A stretch of DNA of 64,000 nucleotides. Origin: Poriferisodalis sp965205175. GTDB lineage: Bacteria > Actinomycetota > Acidimicrobiia > Acidimicrobiales > Poriferisodalaceae. Where the stretch lies: NCBI RefSeq assembly GCF_965205175.1, contig NZ_OZ242038.1, positions 1,922,001-1,986,000 of the forward strand. The letters are read 5' to 3'. Position 1 is the first letter of the stretch. Every line of letters starts with the position of its first letter. Made by a program: the position numbers and the translations under genes. The notes beneath the pieces are model-generated. The model did no database searches. It was not told the DNA's origin and worked only from the letters and a program-made list of their open reading frames with translations. This document shows positions 8,115 through 17,362 of this stretch, in pieces.

Positions 8115-9254
8115 ATGGCCAGCAACGGGGCAAACGGGGAACTTGTGGCAGCGCTCGGCAAAGCCAAACATCATCTTCAAGCAGGAAAACTCAACAACAA
8201 GGGCGCCATTCAGCTGTCCGTGGTGAGGCCGATACTCGGGCACCTCGGCTGGGACCCAGCTGAACCCGATCACTGGCAGACACAGTATCTCGTTGGCAGT
8301 CACCAATTCGACGAAGCGCTGTTCAGTCATCAAGGCAAGCCGCTGATCTTCGTACAAGTGAGGCAACATCATCATCCGCTGGAAGAAGGAGCCGAAGAGT
8401 CCATCGGTGTCGCAGCCAGTCAACAGGTTCCATTCTTGGTATGCACTGATGACCAGAAGTGGGATCTCTATCTCACGACTAGTCAACGTCCGGTTTCTGA
8501 TCGGAAGTTTCAGTCATTTGATATCGAATTTAATGACGAGGATACCGTAGCAGCGGATCTTGTGAAGTATCTGTCTCCAACAGCGGTGCGTTCTGGAACC
8601 GCGGAACAGGCAGCTACGGCGGCAATAAATCGATTTGCGAGTCGTCAGGAGATCGACAAACTTCTCAGTTGGTGTTGGAGAGACGTGTTGATCGCTCCTC
8701 GGCGGACATTGCGCAATCAACTCATTAGTGATATGCAGGCTAAACTAGCCGTTCGCAATCAAATTGTGAATTCATTAGCGGCCGAAGTCGACAAGTTCCT
8801 GCGCCAGCAGTCGGCTGCATTCATGAACCCTAACGTATCTGGTGCTGACGGCGATGGACCGGCTCCGAATGGTCACAACGAAAGTGGCCTGGGATTCAAG
8901 TTCTACGGCATCTCCATTGCAAATCGAGTACATCCGCTGGAAGGGCCCACGGTGGCATATCTGCACTTGGTCGCAGAGCTCCAAGCTACCAATGGCAATA
9001 TTCTGCAGCAGTTAGAGAACCGGTATCCAATCACGACAGGCACGTCACCGCGAACTATATTCGACACTGACTCTAGATTTCGACAATTACGGTACACCGA
9101 CAAGCAGCCCTATACACAAGTGCCGAAGCACGCGCAATGGTACTTGTACATGAGCGACGATCCAGCGCAACTGAGCGATTGGATGCAGGAAGTCACAGAA
9201 CTCGCCGGGAAGAAGTGGGGTAAGGATGTTGTGCTACTCTATACCCAACGCTGA
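8115..9254 (+). CDS. HsdR-N-like protein with degenerate nuclease motif
   Basis: 379 residues, visibly lower GC than its neighbours. The N-terminal part follows the type I restriction HsdR_N pattern: a helical start, VRPILGHLGWDP, then a beta hairpin with FDEALF and IFVQVR in place of the usual VDYAL and (I/V)E(A/V)K. The catalytic E and K of the PD-(D/E)xK fold are therefore Q and R, so nuclease activity is unlikely. The C-terminal domain (PYTQVPKHAQWYLY then TELAGKKWGKDVVLLY) is shared with the next gene, so the two are paralogues. A GGGGGTAGGAA stretch precedes the ATG. Function unknown. Confidence 0.6.
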   Translation: MASNGANGELVAALGKAKHHLQAGKLNNKGAIQLSVVRPILGHLGWDPAEPDHWQTQYLVGSHQFDEALFSHQGKPLIFVQVRQHHHPLEEGAEESIGVAASQQVPFLVCTDDQKWDLYLTTSQRPVSDRKFQSFDIEFNDEDTVAADLVKYLSPTAVRSGTAEQAATAAINRFASRQEIDKLLSWCWRDVLIAPRRTLRNQLISDMQAKLAVRNQIVNSLAAEVDKFLRQQSAAFMNPNVSGADGDGPAPNGHNESGLGFKFYGISIANRVHPLEGPTVAYLHLVAELQATNGNILQQLENRYPITTGTSPRTIFDTDSRFRQLRYTDKQPYTQVPKHAQWYLYMSDDPAQLSDWMQEVTELAGKKWGKDVVLLYTQR

Positions 9255-9369
9255 GGTATAGCGAAGGTTCCGCATTGGCTTCTATGCCGCAACATTGCCA
9301 GCGAATCGAAGCTAGACCCTGTCACACTGAGGATCTCAGACATGTATCGAAACAGGGGGAAACACTATA

Positions 9370-10647
9370 ATGCTTGAGGCGCTGCTCAACGAACAGAGGC
9401 AGAAGCTGCAATCTCGAAGAGACGCAGATAGCTTTGCCGATGCCGAGACTATTGCGCGTGACTTTCTGCGACCGATCGTGGAAGAGCATGGTTGGAATGT
9501 TCGACTCGGCGAAGTGCAGTATTCGTTGTCGATCCACGGTGAGAAGGTGGACATAGCGTTGATGGGCCAAGATGGTGTGCCGCGTGTGTTGATTTTCGCT
9601 GCACATCAGGGCTATTGCGAGCACGACGATCAACATGCCGATACCGGGACTAGCGCCTCCGTCATTACCCAGCTGATCTATCCCGAGAATCTTCTGGTGA
9701 TGGCGGATGGCGAATCGTGGGACTTCTTCCTGCCAATGAAGAATCGAACGCTAGCAGAATGTAGGTTCGCTCACTTCGACATGCTGAGCGGTGACATAGG
9801 CGATCTGGCTAAAGGTATTGGTCGATTTCTCAGACGAGATGCTGTACTGTTGGGTGACGCATTGGATGATGCCGAAGCCAGAATACGGCGTGTCGACGAC
9901 AGAGACAAGGTCATAGAACTGCTACGATCGGTTTGGCATCAGCTATTGTCGGGACCCGACTCCTCGCTGCTCGTTCTCCTTGTAACAATAGCCAAGCAGC
10001 GATCGGAGTTGCAGAACCTGGATGCAAGTCTAGTGGACCAGTACGCAAAGGAACTTTTGCTCCGTGAGTCCAGAGCGTTAGAGCAACGCAATGTTGCGGC
10101 CACTTGGGATCAACACTCTGTGGGCTCTGACCCTGTCCAAGTGCTGCCGGCAGGACAGGAAGAGGCTCGTGCTCCCAACCCATATCGTCTCGGACCCGAC
10201 CAACTGCAAACGGACGACGATCGTTTGAGGCGACCAACAAGCGATGACGCTAAATCAACAAGCAGTTACGCTGAATCTCCGATCTCTGTCCGTCTGATGG
10301 GTAAAGAGTTTCCCGTAAGCAGCAGTGCTTAGGCTTATCGGGTGCTTGCCGGAGCGATCGAATCTATGATCCCCGGTACTCTGCGTGAGTTGGGCAACAA
10401 GTTCCCCGGCAGCAGGAAAGGCAAGTGGGGCTATCAACCCCGTGCGATCTCAACTGCCGACTCTCAATGGCGACAGCTGAAGCGGATCCCACATAAGCCC
10501 TACAAGCCAGTGCCAGGACATACACAATGGCAGCTTCACAGCCATAGCAGCGCTGCGGTAGCGAAGCAACGCATGATGGAGCTGACCGAGCTAGCTGGAT
10601 TGTGCTGGGGTCGCGATGTCGAGGTGCTGTATGAAGGCGCCCAATAG
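9370..10647 (+). pseudogene. Paralogue of the upstream HsdR-N-like gene with an in-frame amber stop
   Basis: Codons 1-320 (9370-10329) and 322-425 (10333-10647) are in the same frame, separated only by TAG at 10330-10332. The first part has the HsdR_N-like pattern with VDIALMGQDG but IFAA in place of IEAK, so it too is catalytically degenerate. The second part matches the C-terminus of the preceding protein (PYKPVPGHTQWQLH, TELAGLCWGRDVEVLYE). The stop lies in a segment that in related proteins reads like a YPVxSWxxVL motif, so TGG to TAG is a plausible origin. It could also be a programmed truncation. A good ribosome site (GGGGGA) lies 9 nt before ATG 9370. Lower GC, like its partner. Confidence 0.65.
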
Positions 10648-10734
10648 TGTATGGCGACGGATGCTCAGATCACCATGGTGAGAGAGGGTATGAACGGATC
10701 GCCCACGAAAGTGATATGCCGCAAACCCGCGCGG

Positions 10735-13170
10735 TCAACCTACGACGGGTTCTAGGGCTACTCTCACGTGTTTGTGGTGGGGGGTGAGGGCGAGGGGGTC
10801 GCGGTCGTTGATGTCAGTGAGTTCGTTGACTGCTACGCCGTGGATGCGGTGCTCGCCGGATTCGTCGGGATACTCGGTGCCGAAGCCGTGGGGGAGTGTG
10901 ACGTGGCCGACCATGACGGTGTCGGTCACCTCGGCTGGGGCTTCGGCCTGGCCTCGCTTGGAGACGATGCGGATGCGGTCGCCGTCCACAACGCCGAGTG
11001 CCGTTGCATCATGCGGACTGATACGCAGCGAGCCGGCCTTGTCCTTCTTGCGCCACTGCGGATCGCGGATCACATCGTTGGCGTTGGACGAACGGCGCTC
11101 ACCGGCGGAGAGCACGAACGGGAAGCGGTCCCGCTGGGCAGTCGCAGCCAACTCCTCGTCAGCCACCGAGCGGACCCCCTCAGCAGCATCTGACAGCGAC
11201 CGGAACTCGTCGGCCAGCTCCTCGATGAACAGATGGATCTTGCCGTCGGCATGCGCGATGCGGTCCCATGTCTGCTCGTACTCGCTGACGCTGTAGATCA
11301 TCCCCGACGGCGAACTCACCAGCTTGTCGAACAGATTGCCGGCCAGCTCCAAGCCGTCGCCTTCGATGCCTGCGGCCCGCACTTCGTCGGGATAGCGCAT
11401 CGAGGCCTGCATCGCCGCGCCGAACATGATCGATGCCGGTGCCATAGCCCCCAGCGTCGAGCCAAGCGACTCATAGAGCACCGCCGGCAGCTTGGCACCC
11501 ACCTCCGAATCGGAGGCGAACGCCTCACCGAGTGCCTCGATGAACTGCTCGCGGCCCCGCTGGGCCGCTGCCACCAAGTTGTCGGTAGCCGCAGGCCGTC
11601 CGCCCATCGCCGCTAACAGCCGTTGGTGAATTTCCGGCTCGGGCAGCGAATCGCCCAGCGGCGCCAAGATGGGATGGCGAACCTGGAAGTAGTTGGCGGG
11701 CATCTCGCCGGCGAAGAACGTGGCCTCGGGCTTCTCGTACTGCGAGCACGCCGGCAGCACATAATCCGCGGCACGAGCCGTTTCCGTCATCGCCACATCG
11801 ATCACCACGAGGCACTCCAGCTTGGCGAACGCCTCGCGGAAGCGCTTCGAGTCGGGCAGCGTGTGCAGCGGATTCGCCGACTCCACAATCATCCCTCGGA
11901 ACCGATTCGGATGATCGGTGTCGATGCAGTCCGGTATCGCTGCACACGCCACCAGACCCGCCAGCATGGCGTTGCCCGTGACCGGATCCGTCTCGCCCTC
12001 GCCGGAATGCCCGCAGACGGGAGCGAGACGCAGCGGCAGATTCATACCGCCGGGCTTCGCGAAATTGCCGGTCACCAGATACAGCAATCGCTGCAGCCAG
12101 CTGTTCAGCGTCGAGTGAGGCGCCATCTCGATGCCGAGGTCCTCCTCAGTGGACAACGAGCGCGCAGTGCCCATGGCGCGCGCTGCCGCACGCAGTTCCG
12201 TTTCGTCGATGCCGCAGGTGCGGGCGCAGCCGGCGATGTCGACGCCGGCGATCAGCGCACGCAGCTCAATCCAGCCGGTGCAGCGCTCAGACAGGAACGC
12301 GTCGTCGGTGAGCCCTTCTTCGACCATGATCGCCAGCAGCGCCGCCAGCGCCCACGCATCGGTGCCGGGACGAACCCGCAGGTGATGGTCCGCCATGGCA
12401 GCGGTCTCGGACACCCGCGGGTCCATCACGACCAGCTTGCGCGTGTCGTCGTTGCGGATCTTGTTGAGCTCGTTGCGCGACTCGGGAAAGCCGTGGCTCT
12501 GCCACGGGTTCTTGCCGACGAACACTGCGCAGTCGGTGTGCTCGAAATCGCCGATGGCGCCGATGTTCTGCCTGCCGAACAGCCGGCCCTGCACCCAGAA
12601 CATGCCGGTCTTCTCCTGCGCCAACGCATTCGACCGGTACTTGACGCCCAGCGTCTGCAGCACGCTGCGGGCGTACGCGCCCGGAAAGTGATTGCCCTGG
12701 CCGCCCCCGCCGTAGTAGAGGATCTTGTCGCCGCCCACCGAGTCGCGTATGGCGGTGAGGCGCTCGGCAACCTCAGCGATCGCTTCGTCCCAGCTGATCT
12801 CCTCGAACGTGCCGTCGTCCTTGCGGCGCAACGGGGCCGTCAGCCTGTCGCGCCCGTTCTGGTAGTAGTCGATCCGCAGTGCCTTCTCGCAGGTGTAGCC
12901 CTTGGACGCAGGGTGGTCCTTGTCACCGCGCACACGAGTGATCCTGCGACCGTCCAGCCGCACCTCGATGCCGCAGTTGTTGGAGCACAGCACGCACGCC
13001 GTCTTGTGCCAGACCTTGGTGGGATCGCTGGCCGCGGGAACGGCTGCTGCACGGTCGACGGCGGTGGGGTCGGCGTCGGCGACTGCGGTGCCACTGGATC
13101 GGGCGGTTCCGGTTGGCGCGGCCGAACGCTTGGCGCGCAGTGCTGCGAGGCGGGCATTCGCATCAGACAT
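10735..13170 (-). CDS. Molybdopterin oxidoreductase, formate dehydrogenase/nitrate reductase-like (DMSO reductase family)
   Basis: 811 residues. After about 75 Ala/Thr-rich residues comes a [4Fe-4S] motif, CVLCSNNC with the fourth Cys in GYTCEKA. The molybdopterin core domain follows (ISWDEAIAEVAERL, YYGGGGQGNHF, VFVGKNPWQSHG, VVMDPRVSETAAMADHHL), and then the C-terminal molydopterin dinucleotide-binding barrel (NANDVIRDPQW, RISPHDATALGV, VTLPHGFG). There is no twin-arginine signal, so it is cytoplasmic. Start ATG 13170 has AAAGGAAG 7 nt upstream; the frame continues further but without a start signal. The divergent ferredoxin at 13499 is a possible electron partner. The substrate cannot be told from sequence. 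No in-frame TGA is present, so it is not a selenocysteine form. Confidence 0.82.
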   Translation of the reverse strand: MSDANARLAALRAKRSAAPTGTARSSGTAVADADPTAVDRAAAVPAASDPTKVWHKTACVLCSNNCGIEVRLDGRRITRVRGDKDHPASKGYTCEKALRIDYYQNGRDRLTAPLRRKDDGTFEEISWDEAIAEVAERLTAIRDSVGGDKILYYGGGGQGNHFPGAYARSVLQTLGVKYRSNALAQEKTGMFWVQGRLFGRQNIGAIGDFEHTDCAVFVGKNPWQSHGFPESRNELNKIRNDDTRKLVVMDPRVSETAAMADHHLRVRPGTDAWALAALLAIMVEEGLTDDAFLSERCTGWIELRALIAGVDIAGCARTCGIDETELRAAARAMGTARSLSTEEDLGIEMAPHSTLNSWLQRLLYLVTGNFAKPGGMNLPLRLAPVCGHSGEGETDPVTGNAMLAGLVACAAIPDCIDTDHPNRFRGMIVESANPLHTLPDSKRFREAFAKLECLVVIDVAMTETARAADYVLPACSQYEKPEATFFAGEMPANYFQVRHPILAPLGDSLPEPEIHQRLLAAMGGRPAATDNLVAAAQRGREQFIEALGEAFASDSEVGAKLPAVLYESLGSTLGAMAPASIMFGAAMQASMRYPDEVRAAGIEGDGLELAGNLFDKLVSSPSGMIYSVSEYEQTWDRIAHADGKIHLFIEELADEFRSLSDAAEGVRSVADEELAATAQRDRFPFVLSAGERRSSNANDVIRDPQWRKKDKAGSLRISPHDATALGVVDGDRIRIVSKRGQAEAPAEVTDTVMVGHVTLPHGFGTEYPDESGEHRIHGVAVNELTDINDRDPLALTPHHKHVRVALEPVVG

Positions 13171-13498
13171 GGTGCTTCCTTTCGTGGTGGCCAGAGTTCG
13201 CGGCTGCGCGGTGCTGACGACAGCGGCGCGGGCTGTCAGCGGGTGCGACCCGCATTCGAGCGCGACGCAGCACAACTACTCGGCGCAACCACGCAGCACA
13301 GCAAGACTACGGCAGGCCGCGACTGTGCTGCCTGTAAGGGTGTGCAGCCTGCTGGACTGCACGCGTCGAGACGCGCATCGGGCGGCGGTCCTCGAAGCGA
13401 GAGCGCCGAATGGCGTGGTCGCAGTAGCTTGGGGCAATCCGGGCAGCACGTCGAGGCCCGACGGCAGAGGTCCCAACGACCCGTAGGAGGCGATGGAC

Positions 13499-13693
13499 AT
13501 GCGAATCAGCGTGGATGCCGACAAGTGCCAAGGTCACAACCGCTGCTACTCGCTGGCACCGGAGCTGTTCGACGTGGACGACTATGGCTATGCCACCGCG
13601 GCAGGCGACGGCGAAGTGCCGGCAGGCCTAGAGGACAAGGCACGCCTGGCGGCTGCGAACTGCCCCGAATACGCGGTGCTCGTCGAAGAGTAG
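13499..13693 (+). CDS. Small ferredoxin of the 3Fe-4S type with CxxHxxC motif
   Basis: 64 residues. ISVDADKCQGHNRC, then APELFDVDDYGYA, then AANCPEYAV give three cysteines in the C-x5-C...C-P arrangement of actinobacterial P450-type ferredoxins, with His at the central cluster position (CxxHxxC), a natural variant in mycobacterial ferredoxins. AGGAGG at 13485-13490 is 8 nt from ATG 13499 but only 2 nt from ATG 13493, so the later start is preferred. No P450 is nearby. The divergent molybdopterin oxidoreductase is a candidate partner. Confidence 0.85.
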   Translation: MRISVDADKCQGHNRCYSLAPELFDVDDYGYATAAGDGEVPAGLEDKARLAAANCPEYAVLVEE

Positions 13694-13945
13694 ACGCCCG
13701 CTGGACAACGCCGGCCGCTCGGCGGAAAATGGCTGTGATCCGAGGTCGATGCTCACCTACGGTTGCCTCGCGGGTGTCCGGGCTCGGTGCCCATGCAGCA
13801 TCCTCCAGACACGGCATCCATACCTGCATGTACGCACGGCGCCTGGACACCCGCACATCGCCAGCGCCATGTCACCGGGAATTCTCCTGACTGGGCAGAC
13901 ACCATCGCGTAGACCCGATCTCGCAGACCCGACGCCGTAGAGCAG

Positions 13946-15028
13946 TCATCGCGGTAGGTGGTAGCGGGACGACAATCGCCGCCGCAGCGCAGCGAGGCAG
14001 CGGCCCGCACCCCATTCGTTGGCCTCCAAGGCCAGCAGCATGTCCGCGAGGTTGCGATCGCGCGCTGCGCACAGCTCTGCGACCGACCGGCCGTCGGCCT
14101 GCTGCTCAGCCTGGCGCACCAAAGCCTCGACGAATTCGGGCGTCATCGTCGGCACGTCGGTGAGCTTCGTCCACGGCAAGTTCAGCGTGGGGGCGAAGTG
14201 CTCGACGAACTGCCGGAAACCGCCTTCGCCGCCTGCTGTGGCATAGGTCTGGAACACGCCCATCTGTGCCCAGCGAAGACCGAACCCCAGCCGCATCACC
14301 TCGTCGATCTCGGCGACGGTGGCGACACCGTCGTGAACGAGCCACAGCGCTTCGCGCCACAAGGCCTCGAGCAGCCGGTCCGCCAAGAAGCCGTCGATCT
14401 CGGAACGAACCCGCAGCGGCGCCATGCCCGCCGCCGTGAACCACTGCGTGGCTCGTTCGACGGCCTGCTCGCAGGTCCGGGCGCCGGCAACCACTTCGAC
14501 CAGCGGCAGCAGGTACACCGGATTGAACGGGTGGCCGACGACCAGACGCTCGGGCCGAACCATGCCCACCTGCAGCTCGCTCGGGCGGATGCCCGACGTG
14601 GACGACGCAATGACCGCATCGGCGGCCGCTCCGGCTTCGATCTCGGCGTAGGCCGACTGCTTGACCTCCAGACGCTCGGGCACGCACTCGCAGATGAGCT
14701 GGGCGCCATCGGCCGCTGCGGCCGCGCCGGCGTCGGGTGCGAGGACGGTCACCGTGCCGCTGGCACCGCTGGTGATGCCTGCGTCTGCGACTGCTTCGTC
14801 ACCGGGCAGCAAGCCGAGCCGCTGCCACGCAGCGCGCGCCGCGGCCACCGTGGTGGCGACGTAGCCGGCTGCCGACGGCGAGGGGTCGGCGACCACGACG
14901 TCCACTCCGCAGAGCGCCCAGCGTGCGGTCCACGCTGCGCCGATCACGCCCGCGCCGACCACGCCGACGCGCGCCGGCAGCTCGTCGCCGACTGACGCGT
15001 GCGTGTGGTCGACGCTGCAGCCGGTCAA
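13946..15028 (-). CDS. L-carnitine 3-dehydrogenase (3-hydroxyacyl-CoA dehydrogenase family)
   Basis: 360 residues. Oxidises L-carnitine to 3-dehydrocarnitine with NAD. The N-terminal Rossmann fold has GVVGAGVIGAAW. ASSTSGIRPSELQ, RLVVGHPFNPVYLLPLVEVV, EIDGFLADRLLEALWREAL, LVHDGVATVAEIDEVM and GLRWAQMG are diagnostic of carnitine dehydrogenase as opposed to fatty-acid 3-hydroxyacyl-CoA dehydrogenases. Last gene of a minus-strand operon; its start overlaps the stop of the cleavage-enzyme gene by 4 nt (ATGA), indicating translational coupling. Cytoplasmic. Confidence 0.88.
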   Translation of the reverse strand: MTGCSVDHTHASVGDELPARVGVVGAGVIGAAWTARWALCGVDVVVADPSPSAAGYVATTVAAARAAWQRLGLLPGDEAVADAGITSGASGTVTVLAPDAGAAAAADGAQLICECVPERLEVKQSAYAEIEAGAAADAVIASSTSGIRPSELQVGMVRPERLVVGHPFNPVYLLPLVEVVAGARTCEQAVERATQWFTAAGMAPLRVRSEIDGFLADRLLEALWREALWLVHDGVATVAEIDEVMRLGFGLRWAQMGVFQTYATAGGEGGFRQFVEHFAPTLNLPWTKLTDVPTMTPEFVEALVRQAEQQADGRSVAELCAARDRNLADMLLALEANEWGAGRCLAALRRRLSSRYHLPR

Positions 15029-15912
15029 CGCCGCGTCAGTTCGAGCCGGTCGCGGACCTCCTCGGGACCCATGACCCGGTAGTTCATGGCCTCCAGAATC
15101 TGCTTCGCACGCGCTGTCAACTCGGCGTTCGTGGCGAGTCGCCCGCGTTCGAGGTACAGGTTGTCTTCGAGGCCGACTCGGGCATTGCCTCCCGCAATCG
15201 CGGCCAGCGCGACGTACCGCAACTGATCGCGTCCCAGCGCGAACGCGGAGAACGTCCAGTCGTCAGGCACGTTGTTGATCATCGCCATGAACGTGTTCAG
15301 ATCCGGCGGTGCGCCCCAGCGGATGCCCATGCACAGCTGCACCATGACCGGCGCCTCGATCACACCGGCTTCGACTAGCGACTTGGCTTCCCAGAGCTGG
15401 CCGGTGTCGAAGGCTTCGATCTCGGGTCGAACCCCCAGCGCTTGGATCTGGCGAGCCATCTCCATCAGCGTGTCGTGGGTGTTGGTGGCGACGTAGTTGC
15501 CCTCGCCGAAGTTCATCGTGCCGCAGTCCAGCGTGCAGATCTCCGGCAGCAGCTCTCGCACATGAGCCAAGCGCTCCGTGGCACCGGCCATGTCGGATCG
15601 CATCGGATCGGGCGGCAGCGGTTGCTCGACCGAGCCGATCACGAAGTCGCCGCCCATGCCGGCGGTCAGATTCAGCACCACGTCGGTGCTCGAGGCGCGC
15701 ACCCGCTCGGTGACTTCGCAGTAGCAGTCCACGTCTCTGGCGGCATCGCCGGTGATGGGATCGCGCACGTGGACATGGCAGATTGCCGCGCCCGCCGCGG
15801 CGGCGTCGATGACGTTCTGGGCGATGTCGGAGGGCGTGTAGGGCACCTTGTCGGACTTGCCGACGGTGTCGCCCGCTCCGGTGACAGCACAGGTGATGAA
15901 CACGTCAGGCAT
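15025..15912 (-). CDS. 3-dehydrocarnitine cleavage enzyme (BKACE family, DUF849)
   Basis: 295 residues. BKACE enzymes condense a beta-keto acid with acetyl-CoA; next to carnitine dehydrogenase the expected reaction is 3-dehydrocarnitine + acetyl-CoA to betainyl-CoA + acetoacetate. Zinc ligands are visible in AAICHVHVRD (HxH), and GLEDNLYL is the conserved C-terminal glutamate motif. MPDVFITCAVTGAGDT is the typical family start. ATG 15912 has GAGGAG upstream. The gene overlaps the dioxygenase gene by 8 nt and the dehydrogenase gene by 4 nt, so all three are coupled. Confidence 0.88.
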   Translation of the reverse strand: MPDVFITCAVTGAGDTVGKSDKVPYTPSDIAQNVIDAAAAGAAICHVHVRDPITGDAARDVDCYCEVTERVRASSTDVVLNLTAGMGGDFVIGSVEQPLPPDPMRSDMAGATERLAHVRELLPEICTLDCGTMNFGEGNYVATNTHDTLMEMARQIQALGVRPEIEAFDTGQLWEAKSLVEAGVIEAPVMVQLCMGIRWGAPPDLNTFMAMINNVPDDWTFSAFALGRDQLRYVALAAIAGGNARVGLEDNLYLERGRLATNAELTARAKQILEAMNYRVMGPEEVRDRLELTRR

Positions 15913-17302
15913 GGGCGGGATGCTCCTCGTCGGTGCTGGTTCGGCCGGTGCTGGTTCGGCCGGTGCTCGGCGGTGTCGCGTCGATCTCCACGGCATCGTC
16001 ACCGGCGCACGGCACCGGCGTGCGGCGCAGCAGCACGCGCAGCCGCGAGTAGAGCTCGTCGGTGTCCATGTAGGTGCCGATGAGGCGCCGGCGCGCGCCG
16101 GCGCGCGGCTCGAATGCATCCCGTCCGTGCAGCACCCGTCGGTTGTCGAAGATCACGATGTCGCCTGGTCGGAACGGGTAGCGCAGCTGGAATCTCTGCG
16201 AGCCGGCCGTCATGCTCAGCAGTCGCAGCGCGGCGTACGCGCGGTCCATGTCGGCAACGGGCATCGCCGGGAACGCTCTCACGGGGTGAAAGGCCCGATA
16301 GGTGCAAGGGAGGCGGCCGTCGCCGGCGTCGATGACCGGACCCTGCCAGCGGTGGTCGTGCTCGGGCGAACGGTTGAAGAACACCCACTCCAGCGTGGTG
16401 AGCGCCTCGAACGCGTCGGGTTCGCACTGGCTCAAATGCTCGGCGATGGCCAGCCCGTCGGCCATGGTCGACCAGCCGCCGTCCACGGAGTTCTCCACGC
16501 AGTGCAGCATCTGCAGTCCCGGCGGGACTTCCCGAGTGGGCAGGTCAGTGTGAGGGGTGAGCCGCTGACCGGTGTTGGCCAGCGACGTCGGCGTGATGTC
16601 GACGTCGACGTGCCAGGTCAGGCCGAAGTTGGAGTCGCGCATGGCGCCGATGAGGCCTGCCACGCGAGCCAAGGCGTCGGGTGCGGTTCCACACCTCTGC
16701 AAGCGGATCAGCCCATAGCGAGCGAGGTCGCACAGCGCAGCCGTGAGCGCAGCGCCGTCGCCCAGCACCCGCGGGCCGTCGTGCGTGACCGGCTCGGCGT
16801 GCTCGTGCGCAGTCCACGGCACTGCCGGCGGGACGGCTGCGAACGGCAGGTGCATCAGGTCTGCTACATGACGCAGCCAGCCCGGATGGAACGCAGCGTT
16901 GCGGCGCTCAGGCTCGAAGGTCACCGCGAGCGCGCCGTTGTCGAGGCAGATGCGGCTCAGCGACAGGCCGGCATGGAGGTGGGCGGGGTCCAGCTCGCAC
17001 TCGCGGGTCACCGGGTCGATGCCGCCCGGCCCGGGCGCGTTCTCGCGCAGCCACATGGGGTGGCATTCCAGCGTGGCGCCGTCCGGCCAGCTCACCAGTG
17101 CCGTGCCGCGCGGGGTGAGACTCGCCGAGGCCAACGCCGTCCATGGGTAGGCGTAATGGTCCGGCGTGAGGATGACCGTGCTCGCATCGCTCGACTCATG
17201 ACCGTCCGGCGTGCAGACGACCGTGGTGGCGTTGTCCGGCGCGAAGAGGCCCGCTGTGGCGCCGCTCGGATTGGGCAGCACGGAGCGGACCCGATTGGTC
17301 AC
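15905..17302 (-). CDS. Gamma-butyrobetaine dioxygenase-like Fe(II)/2-oxoglutarate enzyme
   Basis: 465 residues, longer than the usual 380-390 because of about 75 extra N-terminal residues and a Thr/Ser-rich tail with a duplicated GRTST. The N-terminal DUF971-like domain has CHPMWLRENA. The catalytic TauD fold has the HxD pair in TPHTDLPTREV and the distal His in FDNRRVLHGRDAF. Expected role: hydroxylation of gamma-butyrobetaine to L-carnitine, feeding the two downstream genes. GTG start, with a GATACT hexamer 7 nt upstream. It lies 60 bp behind the CoxL-type gene. Confidence 0.82.
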   Translation of the reverse strand: MTNRVRSVLPNPSGATAGLFAPDNATTVVCTPDGHESSDASTVILTPDHYAYPWTALASASLTPRGTALVSWPDGATLECHPMWLRENAPGPGGIDPVTRECELDPAHLHAGLSLSRICLDNGALAVTFEPERRNAAFHPGWLRHVADLMHLPFAAVPPAVPWTAHEHAEPVTHDGPRVLGDGAALTAALCDLARYGLIRLQRCGTAPDALARVAGLIGAMRDSNFGLTWHVDVDITPTSLANTGQRLTPHTDLPTREVPPGLQMLHCVENSVDGGWSTMADGLAIAEHLSQCEPDAFEALTTLEWVFFNRSPEHDHRWQGPVIDAGDGRLPCTYRAFHPVRAFPAMPVADMDRAYAALRLLSMTAGSQRFQLRYPFRPGDIVIFDNRRVLHGRDAFEPRAGARRRLIGTYMDTDELYSRLRVLLRRTPVPCAGDDAVEIDATPPSTGRTSTGRTSTDEEHPAHA

Positions 17303-17362
17303 TGGCGGCAGTATCTCACAGCTGCGGCCTAGGGCCGCGCAGGTGTCACGCCAAGCCGCTGC

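Noticed and set aside
10330..10332. In-frame TAG read as pyrrolysine or programmed readthrough
   Set aside because: No methylamine methyltransferase context, and the gene is one of two degenerate paralogues; a point mutation is simpler.
10735..13170. Selenocysteine in the formate dehydrogenase-like enzyme, to match the selenoprotein candidate
   Set aside because: The frame has no internal TGA, so this enzyme is not a selenoprotein.
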